From positions 1 to 18,587 of the forward strand of contig JAOAGU010000015.1 of assembly GCA_026415595.1 (NCBI GenBank): a DNA stretch of 18,587 nt, given 5' to 3'. Numbering within the stretch: position 1 is the first letter of the stretch; every line of letters starts with the position of its first letter. This DNA comes from Thermodesulfovibrio sp. (GTDB taxonomy: Bacteria > Nitrospirota > Thermodesulfovibrionia > Thermodesulfovibrionales > Thermodesulfovibrionaceae). Shown in pieces: positions 7,628 through 14,839 of this stretch. The position numbers were made by a program, and so were the translations under genes. The notes under the pieces were generated by a model, which saw only the letters and a program-made list of their open reading frames with translations, was not told the DNA's origin and did no database searches.

Positions 7628-8708
7628 TCATTTGTTTTCTATTCAACATAAAAAGTCTTTTTAATGCATAAGTTTTGCTTTCTCTGTCAATCTTAGCATT
7701 TTCAATGGCTTTCTTCATGATTTCAATAGTTCTATCATAGACTTTTCTATTAACTGGATAGGGGGTGCCATCTTTACCTCCGTGAGCAAAGCTATATCTT
7801 GCAGGGTCTTTGAAACTCAAAGGAGTTCCATAAATCAACTCTGCTGCGAGTGCAAGTGCACGTAAGGTTTTCGCTCCTAATCCCTTAGTTAAAAGAAGGG
7901 ATTCAAAATCAGAGGGATGTTTTTCATAGGTTTGAACTAACACTTTATAAAGATTTTCAGGCTTTATATCAGAAAGACTAACTGCATGTCTCAAAGGTAG
8001 ATTAAGTGTTCTAATTTTTAAAATTTCCTTGACTATTTTTTCAGGCTTTTCATGAGAGAGTTCTAATGAAACTTTTCTTAATTCAGATGCTTCCTTAGCT
8101 GTAAAATTAAGAGGTTTTGTTTTTATATCACAACATACTGCACTGTGTGGTTCTTCTACAAAGCTTTTTAGGGTAAAACTAAGCCAGTGATATCGCCTTG
8201 CCATTCCTAAATTTTCATTCATACCCTGTTGAATAACACACCAGTGCCCTTCATTAGTAAAGAAGATCGTATGATGATATAGATTGAATCCATCTTGAAT
8301 GGCAGCACTGTCAACCTTTGCAGAAAGCCTACTTACACGAATAAAAAAATCAGGATTAAAACCAAATTTTTCAGCATATTGAATTATATCCTGAGGTGTC
8401 TGAATAGCCCTTTTTGCTTTTCCTCCAGCTATGAATAAACCCAATTCTTTTTCTAAGCCACATAATCCTTCTTTTAAGGCTGCTGTTACAGTGGTAGTAA
8501 CTCCACTACTATGCCAGTCAAAGCCTAAAAGACATCCAAAAGCTTGAAACCAATAGGGATCTGCAAGTCTCCTTATTATCTCATCTCTGCCAAGCTCAAT
8601 GCTCATTAATTCAATAATAGCTCTTGAGAGTTTAAGCATTCTTTTAAAAAGCCACTGCGGAGCTTTTCCACTGTGAAGAGGCAGATTTGCAACGCCTGTT
8701 TTGTACAT
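7614..8708 (-). CDS. DUF763 family protein, function unknown
   Basis: 364 residues, matching DUF763 by its N-terminus (MYKTGVANLPLHSGKAPQWL) and the conserved C-terminal block RYSFAHGGKDGTPYPVNRKVYD (about 304-325). The family occurs in archaea and many thermophilic bacteria and has no established function that I know of. Visible in the sequence: a segment TKGLGAKTLRALALAAELIYG (about 274-294) with the pattern of a helix-hairpin-helix DNA-binding motif, and several conserved His, Trp and Cys residues in the middle. That suggests nucleic-acid binding but does not prove it. The start is ATG without a Shine-Dalgarno, 35 bp from divergent truA; the 3' end overlaps proB. Confidence 0.85.
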   Translation of the reverse strand: MYKTGVANLPLHSGKAPQWLFKRMLKLSRAIIELMSIELGRDEIIRRLADPYWFQAFGCLLGFDWHSSGVTTTVTAALKEGLCGLEKELGLFIAGGKAKRAIQTPQDIIQYAEKFGFNPDFFIRVSRLSAKVDSAAIQDGFNLYHHTIFFTNEGHWCVIQQGMNENLGMARRYHWLSFTLKSFVEEPHSAVCCDIKTKPLNFTAKEASELRKVSLELSHEKPEKIVKEILKIRTLNLPLRHAVSLSDIKPENLYKVLVQTYEKHPSDFESLLLTKGLGAKTLRALALAAELIYGTPLSFKDPARYSFAHGGKDGTPYPVNRKVYDRTIEIMKKAIENAKIDRESKTYALKRLFMLNRKQMIRQE

Positions 8709-8713
8709 AAAAT

Positions 8714-8719
8714 ATTTTA
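8714..8719 (-). promoter_or_regulatory. Candidate -10 box, DUF763 gene (leaderless)
   Basis: TAAAAT on the minus strand, 5 nt before the ATG at 8708. If used, transcription would begin at or next to the start codon. No Shine-Dalgarno is present, in line with a leaderless message. No convincing -35 is visible. Confidence 0.35.
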
Positions 8720-8726
8720 ACAGAGA

Positions 8727-8735
8727 TGTTATAAT
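8727..8735 (+). promoter_or_regulatory. Extended -10 promoter of truA (leaderless)
   Basis: TGTTATAAT is a perfect extended -10 (TGnTATAAT). Only 8 nt separate TATAAT from the truA ATG at 8744, so the transcript should start at or within about 2 nt of the start codon. No Shine-Dalgarno exists, which fits. A -35 element is not needed for extended -10 promoters; TTGTAC at 8701-8706 is 23 nt away. Confidence 0.6.
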
Positions 8736-8743
8736 TTTAAACT

Positions 8744-9508
8744 ATGGCACATGTTAAAATGACTATTCAGTATGATGGAAGTAATTATTTCGGCTGGCAA
8801 AGACAAAAAAAAACACAGACTATTCAAGCTAAAATAGAAGAAGCTCTCAGCAAAATTTTTAAAAGGGAAATTAAAATTCGCGGGGCTGGTAGAACTGATG
8901 CAGGAGTACATGCGCTTGCCCAAGTAGCCACATTTAAGGCTGATTTTAATTTTGACCTTTATATACTGAAAAAAGCATTAAACTCACTGCTACCCTTTGA
9001 TATAAAAATACTGGAAGTTGAAAATGTTGAAAAAAGCTTTCATCCCCAATATTCTGCAAAGAGAAAATCTTATATTTACTATCTGTGTTGTGATGAATAT
9101 TGTTCTCCCTTTATGCAAAGATATGTCTGGCATTATGGAAGGACATTAAATCTTTCCATTATGCAGGAAGCACAAGAACTCTTCATAGGAACACATGATT
9201 TCACAGCCTTTTCAGGTAGCACAGAAGTTAAAAATAAAATAAGAACAGTTTATGACTTGAAAGTTGAATTATCTGATAGAATTTATTTCCTTGATATGAA
9301 AATGGAAGGCTCTTTTGTCAAGTTTAGAATTGAGGCAGACGGTTTTCTAAAATATATGGCAAGGAATATTTTAGGCTCCTTAGTTGAACTGGGCAGAGGA
9401 GCTTTATCAAAAGAAAAGATAAATGAGGCAATAAAAAAGGGGAAGAGACCTCACCCCCTTAGAACAGCTCCTCCCCAAGGTTTATTTCTTGAAAGAATAG
9501 TCTATTAA
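8744..9508 (+). CDS. truA: tRNA pseudouridine(38-40) synthase
   Basis: Converts uridines 38-40 of the tRNA anticodon stem-loop to pseudouridine. The 254-residue protein starts HVKMTIQYDGSNYFGWQRQ and has the catalytic aspartate in GAGRTDAGVHALAQ (D52). Further family segments are RKSYIYYLC, HDFTAFSG, GFLKYMARNILGSLVELGRG and the C-terminal TAPPQGLFLERIVY. The ATG lies 8 nt past a perfect extended -10 with no ribosome-binding site, so the mRNA is probably leaderless. Its stop codon interleaves with that of the convergent DksA/TraR gene in a shared TTAA. Confidence 0.96.
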   Translation: MAHVKMTIQYDGSNYFGWQRQKKTQTIQAKIEEALSKIFKREIKIRGAGRTDAGVHALAQVATFKADFNFDLYILKKALNSLLPFDIKILEVENVEKSFHPQYSAKRKSYIYYLCCDEYCSPFMQRYVWHYGRTLNLSIMQEAQELFIGTHDFTAFSGSTEVKNKIRTVYDLKVELSDRIYFLDMKMEGSFVKFRIEADGFLKYMARNILGSLVELGRGALSKEKINEAIKKGKRPHPLRTAPPQGLFLERIVY

Positions 9509-9894
9509 CCCTCTTCAGATTCAAATTTTTCCATTCTCTCTATATTTTCCTGACAGTCTCGGCAGTATATGGCAAATGGCAATATTTTTAGTCTTTCTTC
9601 AGAGACTTCATCCCCGCACATTTCGCATATTCCATAAGTGCCTTCTTCAAGTTTTCTTAAAGCTTCTTCAATTTTTTTCAATATATCCCTGTGTGTGCTT
9701 AATTGTTTTAAGCTTATATCTTCCGATAAATCTATAACACTTAAATCTGCATCATCCATTACCGCTTCTACAATCTGCCTTCTTTCACCTGTTTGAAACT
9801 TTTTCATCTCTTCACGGGCTTCTTGAAGAATCTGCTCTTTCATTTTATTGAGCATTTTCTTTAGCCTGTCCTTTCTTTCACTGTCAATTTTCAT
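9505..9894 (-). CDS. DksA/TraR-family C4 zinc-finger protein
   Basis: 129 residues: an N-terminal coiled coil (about 5-85) and a C-terminal four-cysteine zinc finger, CEMC (C90, C93) and CRDC (C111, C114), the DksA/TraR arrangement. DksA-like proteins enter the RNA polymerase secondary channel and act with ppGpp; the acidic tip here, MDDADLS (46-52), resembles the DxxDxA tip needed for DksA function. It follows frr by 6 bp, its ribosome-binding site GGAGGT lying in the last codons of frr. As the last gene of the rpsB-tsf-pyrH-frr run, it would be made along with translation factors. It could be true DksA or a related regulator; the length is shorter than E. coli DksA (151). Confidence 0.88.
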   Translation of the reverse strand: MKIDSERKDRLKKMLNKMKEQILQEAREEMKKFQTGERRQIVEAVMDDADLSVIDLSEDISLKQLSTHRDILKKIEEALRKLEEGTYGICEMCGDEVSEERLKILPFAIYCRDCQENIERMEKFESEEG

Positions 9895-9900
9895 TGAGAT

Positions 9901-10458
9901 TTATACCTCCATTATCTCTTTCTCTTTTTGTTCAAGAATTTGATCAATCTTTTCAATGAAAGAATTAGTTATTTTCTGTATCTCCTCCTGAGCTCTTCGG
10001 GAGTCATCCTCACTAAGTTTTTTATCCTTTTCTGCCTTTTTTATTTCCTCTATAATGTCTCTTCTTATGTTCCTAACTGCTACCCTTGCTTCCTCTGCCC
10101 TTTTTCTTACAACCTTTACAAGTTGCTTTCTCCTCTCTTCTGTAAGAGGAGGAATATTAATTTTTATAGTTTTACCATCATTTATTGGTGTAAGTCCGAG
10201 GTCAGATTTCATGATTGCCCTTTCTATTTCACCCACCATTTTTTGTTCCCAGGGTTGAATTGTTACTGTTCTTGGCTCAGGGATTCCAAGTGTGGCTACC
10301 TGGTTAAGAGGAACCATACTACCGTAATAGTCAACTCTTATGTTGTCAAAAATGGAAAGTGAAGCTCTTCCAGTTCTAAAGGTAGATAGGTCTTTTTTAA
10401 AAACTTCTACTGCTTGACTCATTTTTTCATTAGCTTTCTTCTTGAACTCCTGCATCAT
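9901..10458 (-). CDS. frr: Ribosome recycling factor
   Basis: 185-residue factor that, with EF-G, splits the post-termination ribosome. It matches the family across its length: FKKDLSTFRTGRASLSIFDNIRVDYYGS, PLNQVATLGIPEPRTVTIQPWE, SDLGLTPINDGKTIKINIPPLTEERRKQLVK, ending in a helical arm. Two consecutive ATGs occur at 10458 and 10455; AGGTG sits only 4 nt before the first, so the second may be the real start. The start lies 26-29 bp inside the end of pyrH, a long overlap for this otherwise standard gene order. Confidence 0.96.
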   Translation of the reverse strand: MMQEFKKKANEKMSQAVEVFKKDLSTFRTGRASLSIFDNIRVDYYGSMVPLNQVATLGIPEPRTVTIQPWEQKMVGEIERAIMKSDLGLTPINDGKTIKINIPPLTEERRKQLVKVVRKRAEEARVAVRNIRRDIIEEIKKAEKDKKLSEDDSRRAQEEIQKITNSFIEKIDQILEQKEKEIMEV

Positions 10459-11182
10459 CTTTCACCTCTCTTAAAACAATGCTTCCTATTTTCTCACCTA
10501 AAACTATTTTTTTCAAGTTATTTTTTTGACGAATATTGAAAACAACAATAGGAAGATTATTGTCCATACAAAGTGTAATTGCAGTAGAATCCATTACTTT
10601 CAGCGAATGTCTTATTACATCCATATAGGTTAGTGTATCAAACTTTTTTGCTTTAAAGTCTTTAACAGGGTCTGATGAATATATACCATCCACCTTTGTA
10701 CCTTTAAGTATGACATTTGCTCCAATTTCAATTGCCCTTAATGCTGCAGCAGTATCAGTTGTAAAATAGGGGTTACCGGTACCAGCAGCAAAAATTACTA
10801 CCCTTCCCTTTTCAAGATGCCTGATAGCTTTTCTTCTAATGTATGGTTCTGCCAGTTCACGCATATCAATTGCTGACTGAACACGTGTATTAACTCCTAT
10901 CTTTTCAAGAGCATTCTGCAGAGCGAGGGCATTTATTACTGTAGCAAGCATACCCATATAATCAGCAGTAGCTCTTTCTATCCCCTGTTCTGCAGCTTCC
11001 ATACCTCTAAAAATATTACCACCACCTATAACTATGGCTATTTCTACACCTAAATCATAGGCTTTTTTAACTTCCTCTGCCATATAATTTACTGTGTCAG
11101 GGTCTATACCATAGCCCTTATCACCCATAAGGGCTTCACCACTCAACTTCAAAAGTACTCTTTTATAAGAGGTTTTACTCAC
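10430..11182 (-). CDS. pyrH: UMP kinase
   Basis: Phosphorylates UMP to UDP in pyrimidine nucleotide synthesis; bacterial UMP kinases are hexamers of the amino-acid-kinase fold. The 250-residue protein shows LLKLSGEALMG (10-20), IVIGGGNIFRG (50-60), RATADYMGMLATVINALALQ, the NTP-binding segment FAAGTGNPYFTTDTAAALRA, and LKVMDSTAITLCMDNNLPIVVFNI. The C-terminus runs about 10 residues past the usual end, and this tail is what overlaps frr. The start is GTG at 11182, overlapping the tsf stop by 8 bp, so the two genes are probably coupled. Confidence 0.96.
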   Translation of the reverse strand: MSKTSYKRVLLKLSGEALMGDKGYGIDPDTVNYMAEEVKKAYDLGVEIAIVIGGGNIFRGMEAAEQGIERATADYMGMLATVINALALQNALEKIGVNTRVQSAIDMRELAEPYIRRKAIRHLEKGRVVIFAAGTGNPYFTTDTAAALRAIEIGANVILKGTKVDGIYSSDPVKDFKAKKFDTLTYMDVIRHSLKVMDSTAITLCMDNNLPIVVFNIRQKNNLKKIVLGEKIGSIVLREVKDDAGVQEES

Positions 11183-11768
11183 TCTGTCCTACCTGAAAAC
11201 GTACAAATCTCCTTATTACTATATTTTCTCCAAATTTAGCAATATTTTCTGTAATCAAATCTTGTATTTTCTTTTCTGGTTCTCTGATAAAAGGCTGATT
11301 TAGCAAGCACATATCTTCAAAGAATTTTTCGAGTTTGCCTTCAATGATCTTTTCTACTACTTGAGGTGGTTTATTACCTTTTATCTGAGCTTTGTATATT
11401 TCTTTTTCCTTTTCTATTACTTCCTGAGGAATATCATCTTTGCTTATGTACTGTGGATTAGAGGCTACTATGTGCATCGCAATATCCTTTGCAAGCTGAC
11501 GGAATTCTTCGTTTCTTGCCACAAAGTCTGTTTCGCAGTTAAGCTCAAGCATTACTCCAATTTTGTCCATATGAATATAGGAAGCTATTATTCCCTCAGA
11601 AGCGCTTCTACCAGCTTTTTTCTGAGCTGTTGCAAGTCCTTTCTGTCTTAAATATTCTATAGCTTTATTAAAATCTCCTCCTGAATGCTCAAGTGCTTTT
11701 TTACATTCCATCATACCAGCACCTGTTTTTTCTCTTAACTCTTTTACCATTTGAGCAGTTATTGCCAT
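11175..11768 (-). CDS. tsf: Elongation factor Ts, short form
   Basis: Guanine nucleotide exchange factor for EF-Tu. The N-terminal UBA-like domain (VKELREKTGAGMMECKKAL, about 9-27) and the EF-Tu-contacting motif CETDFVARNEEF (about 78-89) are clear. At 197 residues it has a single reduced core region, like the short EF-Ts of Thermus rather than the about 280-residue E. coli form. Strong Shine-Dalgarno AAAGGAGG lies 7 nt before the ATG, 13 bp after rpsB. Confidence 0.96.
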   Translation of the reverse strand: MAITAQMVKELREKTGAGMMECKKALEHSGGDFNKAIEYLRQKGLATAQKKAGRSASEGIIASYIHMDKIGVMLELNCETDFVARNEEFRQLAKDIAMHIVASNPQYISKDDIPQEVIEKEKEIYKAQIKGNKPPQVVEKIIEGKLEKFFEDMCLLNQPFIREPEKKIQDLITENIAKFGENIVIRRFVRFQVGQSE

Positions 11769-11781
11769 ATACTTTCCTCCT

Positions 11782-12567
11782 TTACTGTTCTATGTAATCC
11801 TCCATTGGTTTCTGATATTCCTCTTCTTGGAGTATCTTTTCCTTTATTGCTGCTTTTTCAGCTTCTTCTTCAAGTTTTTTTATAAAAATTTCTTTGCCTT
11901 CCAGCACCGCATCTGCCATTTTCGCTGCTATAAGCTTTATAGCTCTTATCGCATCATCGTTTCCCGGAATAACATAATCCACAACATCAGGGTCACAGTT
12001 TGTATCCACAATCGCTACAATCGGGATATTAAGTTTGATTGCTTCAGCCACAGCTATCTTTTCCTTCTTTATGTCAATTATAAAAATAGCCTTAGGAAGT
12101 TCCATCATATCTTTAATACCGATTAAATTGGCTTCCAGTCTCTGCCTTTCCTTTTCTAATTTAGCAATCTCCTTTTTTGTATGAAGATACAATGTTCCAT
12201 CCTCTTTCATCTGCTCAATTCTCTGCAATTTTTCAACACTTTTTCTTACAGTTGAAAAATTTGTAAGCATTCCTCCAAGCCAGCGATGATTAATATAATA
12301 TACACCTGCTCTTTTTGCCTCTTCTGCTATAGCTTCCTGAGCCTGTTTTTTTGTTCCTACGAAAAGAATTCCCTCTCCACGAGAAGCAACTTCTTTAATG
12401 AATTCGTAAGCTTCTTCAATTCCTTTTACTGTTTTTTGAAGGTCAATTATGTGAATCCCATTACGTTCGGCAAAAATATACTTTTTCATTTTGGGATTCC
12501 AACGTTTAACTTGATGCCCGAAATGGGCTCCTGCTTCAAGAAGTTCCTTCATTGTTACTACCGCCAT
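11782..12567 (-). CDS. rpsB: Small ribosomal subunit protein uS2
   Basis: 261-residue 30S protein. It begins VTMKELLEAGAHFGHQVKRWNPKMKKYIF and carries HIIDLQKTV, YYINHRWLGGMLTNF and IVAIVDTNCDPDVVDYVIPGNDDAIRAI, all diagnostic. A glutamate/lysine-rich tail follows. AGGAGGT lies 6 nt before the ATG. First gene of rpsB-tsf-pyrH-frr-DksA-like, the common bacterial order. The roughly 60-nt leader is purine-rich and can fold; in several bacteria S2 represses its own leader, but that is untested here. Confidence 0.97.
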   Translation of the reverse strand: MAVVTMKELLEAGAHFGHQVKRWNPKMKKYIFAERNGIHIIDLQKTVKGIEEAYEFIKEVASRGEGILFVGTKKQAQEAIAEEAKRAGVYYINHRWLGGMLTNFSTVRKSVEKLQRIEQMKEDGTLYLHTKKEIAKLEKERQRLEANLIGIKDMMELPKAIFIIDIKKEKIAVAEAIKLNIPIVAIVDTNCDPDVVDYVIPGNDDAIRAIKLIAAKMADAVLEGKEIFIKKLEEEAEKAAIKEKILQEEEYQKPMEDYIEQ

Positions 12568-12629
12568 TGATACCTCCTAAAATGGTTCTTTTCCTCTGCT
12601 CTTTTCCCTTAACCTCTAAGAGGACCATC
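12568..12629 (-). promoter_or_regulatory. rpsB 5' leader with possible folded element
   Basis: From the predicted start near 12629 to the ATG. The leader opens with GATGGT, then a CCTC-TTA-GAGG hairpin (12613-12623), a purine-rich stretch, then ACCAT (12580-12584) just upstream of the AGGAGG. ATGGT can pair with ACCAT to close a small domain next to the ribosome-binding site. An autoregulatory S2 site is an inference from position. Confidence 0.35.
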
Positions 12630-12635
12630 GGGAGA

Positions 12636-12664
12636 AACATAGAGCATGTGTTTTAAAAGGTCAA
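12636..12664 (-). promoter_or_regulatory. Candidate rpsB operon promoter
   Basis: On the minus strand TTGACC (12659-12664) and TATGTT (12636-12641) are separated by exactly 17 nt, a good sigma70-type spacing. The -35 lies inside the hairpin that follows the upstream GGDEF gene, so terminator and promoter overlap. Predicted start near 12629 gives a leader of about 60 nt. Confidence 0.5.
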
Positions 12665-12674
12665 AGACCCTTTT
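12655..12674 (-). terminator. Hairpin following the GGDEF gene
   Basis: Minus-strand transcript AAAAG-GGTC-TTT-GACC-TTTT: a 4-bp GC-containing stem with a TTT loop, extended by A-T pairs around one bulged G. It lies about 40 nt past the GGDEF stop codon. The trailing T run is short, so it is a modest terminator. Confidence 0.45.
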
Positions 12675-12713
12675 CCACTAAATTTAAAATTTATCATATA
12701 TTATTAATCAATT

Positions 12714-13958
12714 TCAATGTTCAATGATTTTTATATGATTTCTTATTTTTTTTGCTTCAAGGAGGGCTTTATCTACATGTTTAAAAAAATCTTTATAGTT
12801 TTTATAAAATTTAAAATATTCACCTTTACCAAGGCATCCTGCTCCTGCACTTACAGTTAAAGTCTCTTTTTTATAGTTTCTCAACAAATCCTCTTTAATT
12901 CTTTCACTAAATGTCAATCCACCCTCTACTGTTGAGCCAACAAGAATACATGCAAATTCATCTCCTCCTATTCTCGCTACAACATCTTCCTTACGACTTC
13001 TATCTCTCAAATATTTAGCTAACAATTTTAAACATCTATCCCCCTCTAAGTGACCGTATTTATCATTTATATATTTCAGCCTATCTAAATCAAAAAGAAT
13101 AAGACAGAAACCACTTCCATATCTCAGAAATCTTGAGAATTCTTCTTCTAATCTTTGGAAAAAGAATCTTCTATTGTAAAGACCAGTTAAAGCATCTGTT
13201 ATGGAGGTTTTATATAATTTTAGGTTAATTCTCTGAATCTCTAAGGTCTTTCTATCAACTTCTTTCAAAAGTTTAGAGTTAAAGCTTGTTTTTTCATGAT
13301 AGAAATTGAACAAAACAATTAATGAGGAAAAAAGATTCGTAAGAGAAACTAAAAGATATATGGAAATGTCATTAAAAGCTTCTTCAAAGGCATGAGAAAA
13401 ATTCAAAATACCAATAATTCTATCTCTATCTCTTATTGGAACTGATAGTAAGGTCTTGATAGGCAAATGAGACAATTTTTTATTAAATCTACTATCTAAA
13501 TGAGTATTAGGCACATAAATATAATTACCTGTTTTATATGCATGCCCAGCTATTGAGCTTTTTAATGGAAATTTTTTGACCTCAAAATCTTCAAATTTTA
13601 TTTTTCCAGAAGCTGCTTTCAATAAAAGATAATTCCATTTGGCATGTTTTTCCATATAAGATATATTCTCAATAGGTAATAGACGAGCGAATTCTTCCAG
13701 AGCAAATTTAATAAAGCTATTTAAATTTTTATCTTTTTCTTCATATATTCTTGTGATCAATAAATTTGTTAATGCTGTCACTCTTATACTAAACTCAGTA
13801 TTACAGGATGTCTCTTCAAAAAGATCATATAAACTTTTCCCCAATTTAAAGTTTTTCTCAATACTTTCAATAATCACATTTTTTAATTCTTCTTCTTTGA
13901 GTTTTTCAGAATTCTGAATGTTTAAAAGTTTAGCTAATTGTTCTAAAAACTCTTTCAT
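12714..13958 (-). CDS. GAF-GGDEF diguanylate cyclase
   Basis: 414 residues. After an N-terminal helical part, a GAF-like sensor domain covers about 75-215 (SSIAGHAYKTGNYIYVPN, LLSVPIRDRDRIIGILNFS). A coiled-coil linker follows (about 222-250), then the GGDEF domain starts at TDALTGLYNRRFFFQRLEEE. The active-site loop is an exact GGDEF (331-335), and an RKED I-site (322-325) sits five residues upstream, so the enzyme should make c-di-GMP and be product-inhibited. No membrane segment or signal peptide is seen, so it is probably cytosolic. The start overlaps the HDOD gene stop as ATGA; GAGGAG is 13 nt upstream. The GAF ligand cannot be read from the sequence. Confidence 0.93.
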   Translation of the reverse strand: MKEFLEQLAKLLNIQNSEKLKEEELKNVIIESIEKNFKLGKSLYDLFEETSCNTEFSIRVTALTNLLITRIYEEKDKNLNSFIKFALEEFARLLPIENISYMEKHAKWNYLLLKAASGKIKFEDFEVKKFPLKSSIAGHAYKTGNYIYVPNTHLDSRFNKKLSHLPIKTLLSVPIRDRDRIIGILNFSHAFEEAFNDISIYLLVSLTNLFSSLIVLFNFYHEKTSFNSKLLKEVDRKTLEIQRINLKLYKTSITDALTGLYNRRFFFQRLEEEFSRFLRYGSGFCLILFDLDRLKYINDKYGHLEGDRCLKLLAKYLRDRSRKEDVVARIGGDEFACILVGSTVEGGLTFSERIKEDLLRNYKKETLTVSAGAGCLGKGEYFKFYKNYKDFFKHVDKALLEAKKIRNHIKIIEH

Positions 13959-14803
13959 AAGATATTTATCTCCTCTAAGGGTATCTCAGATTTTATATGA
14001 TTTATTAACTCTCCTATTTCGGGCAATGTCAATAAACTATAAACTCCTGATTCATAAAAAACGCATTCTTTAACTCCATTATATATGCTATAACCTGTTT
14101 TTTCAGCAATATAGTTTGCCAAATGAATCAATGCTATATTTCTTCTATATTTATTATCTAATTTACCAGGGTCTTCATGATGGTATAAAATTACTTCCCC
14201 AATCTCCTCTGGTAAACCCCACCACTCCGAAAGCCATTTGCCTATTATTGAATGGTCTAAATCTATTACTTCGTTTTCTGCCTCTGTTATATTTTTACCA
14301 GTTAAAACTAAATTCTCAATCTTTAAAAAAGCTTCATAATATAAATAATGGAGTGCGAATAATCCTAAATCATGTAATATACCCGCAGTAAAAGATGATT
14401 CATCATTAATATCAAGAAATTCTTCTGCTATATATTTACTTATTATCCCTGTTGCAATTGAATGTTTAAAGAGCTTCTTATATGTTTTTTCTCTCTGGCC
14501 TGAAACTCTAAAAAGACTAAAAATAGAAATACTTAAAGCTACGTTTTTTAGATTGCTAAAGCCGATTTTGAAAAGGGCATCTTTAAGATTAGTTATAGGA
14601 CCAGAGTATCCAAGACAAATTATATTTGCAAGGCTAAGAATTTTTGATAAAATCGGTGGGTCATTCTCGATAATATTTATCAATTCATCAAGATGAGTAA
14701 GTTCACTACTTGTTAAACGTAATATTTTTTCTGCTGAATGTGAAAGTGTTGGTAGCTTTTTCAAGGTCTGGATTTGAATTCTTATTTTTTCAACTTGATT
14801 CAT
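13955..14803 (-). CDS. HDOD domain protein
   Basis: 282 residues covering a single HDOD domain. The N-terminus LKKLPTLSHSAEKILRLTSS, the block NDPPILSKILSLANIICLGYSGPITNLKDALFKIGF, and an HD-type segment FTAGILHDLGLFALHY (about 136-151) followed by IGKWLSEWWGLPEEIGEVILYHHE are typical. HDOD proteins resemble HD phosphohydrolases but most lack activity and act as signalling adaptors; the HD pair and HH pair are retained here, so hydrolysis cannot be excluded. It is translationally coupled (ATGA) to the diguanylate cyclase gene. No Shine-Dalgarno is seen before the ATG at 14803. Confidence 0.92.
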   Translation of the reverse strand: MNQVEKIRIQIQTLKKLPTLSHSAEKILRLTSSELTHLDELINIIENDPPILSKILSLANIICLGYSGPITNLKDALFKIGFSNLKNVALSISIFSLFRVSGQREKTYKKLFKHSIATGIISKYIAEEFLDINDESSFTAGILHDLGLFALHYLYYEAFLKIENLVLTGKNITEAENEVIDLDHSIIGKWLSEWWGLPEEIGEVILYHHEDPGKLDNKYRRNIALIHLANYIAEKTGYSIYNGVKECVFYESGVYSLLTLPEIGELINHIKSEIPLEEINIL

Positions 14804-14826
14804 CTTATATAAAATTTATTTAATAA

Positions 14827-14832
14827 TAAAAT
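14827..14832 (+). promoter_or_regulatory. Candidate -10 box, SemiSWEET gene
   Basis: TAAAAT, 7 nt before the ATG at 14840, with no Shine-Dalgarno in between. The region is so AT-rich that -10-like matches are expected by chance, so this is weak alone; it matters mainly as one of several similar arrangements here. Confidence 0.3.
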
Positions 14833-14839
14833 ATAACTT

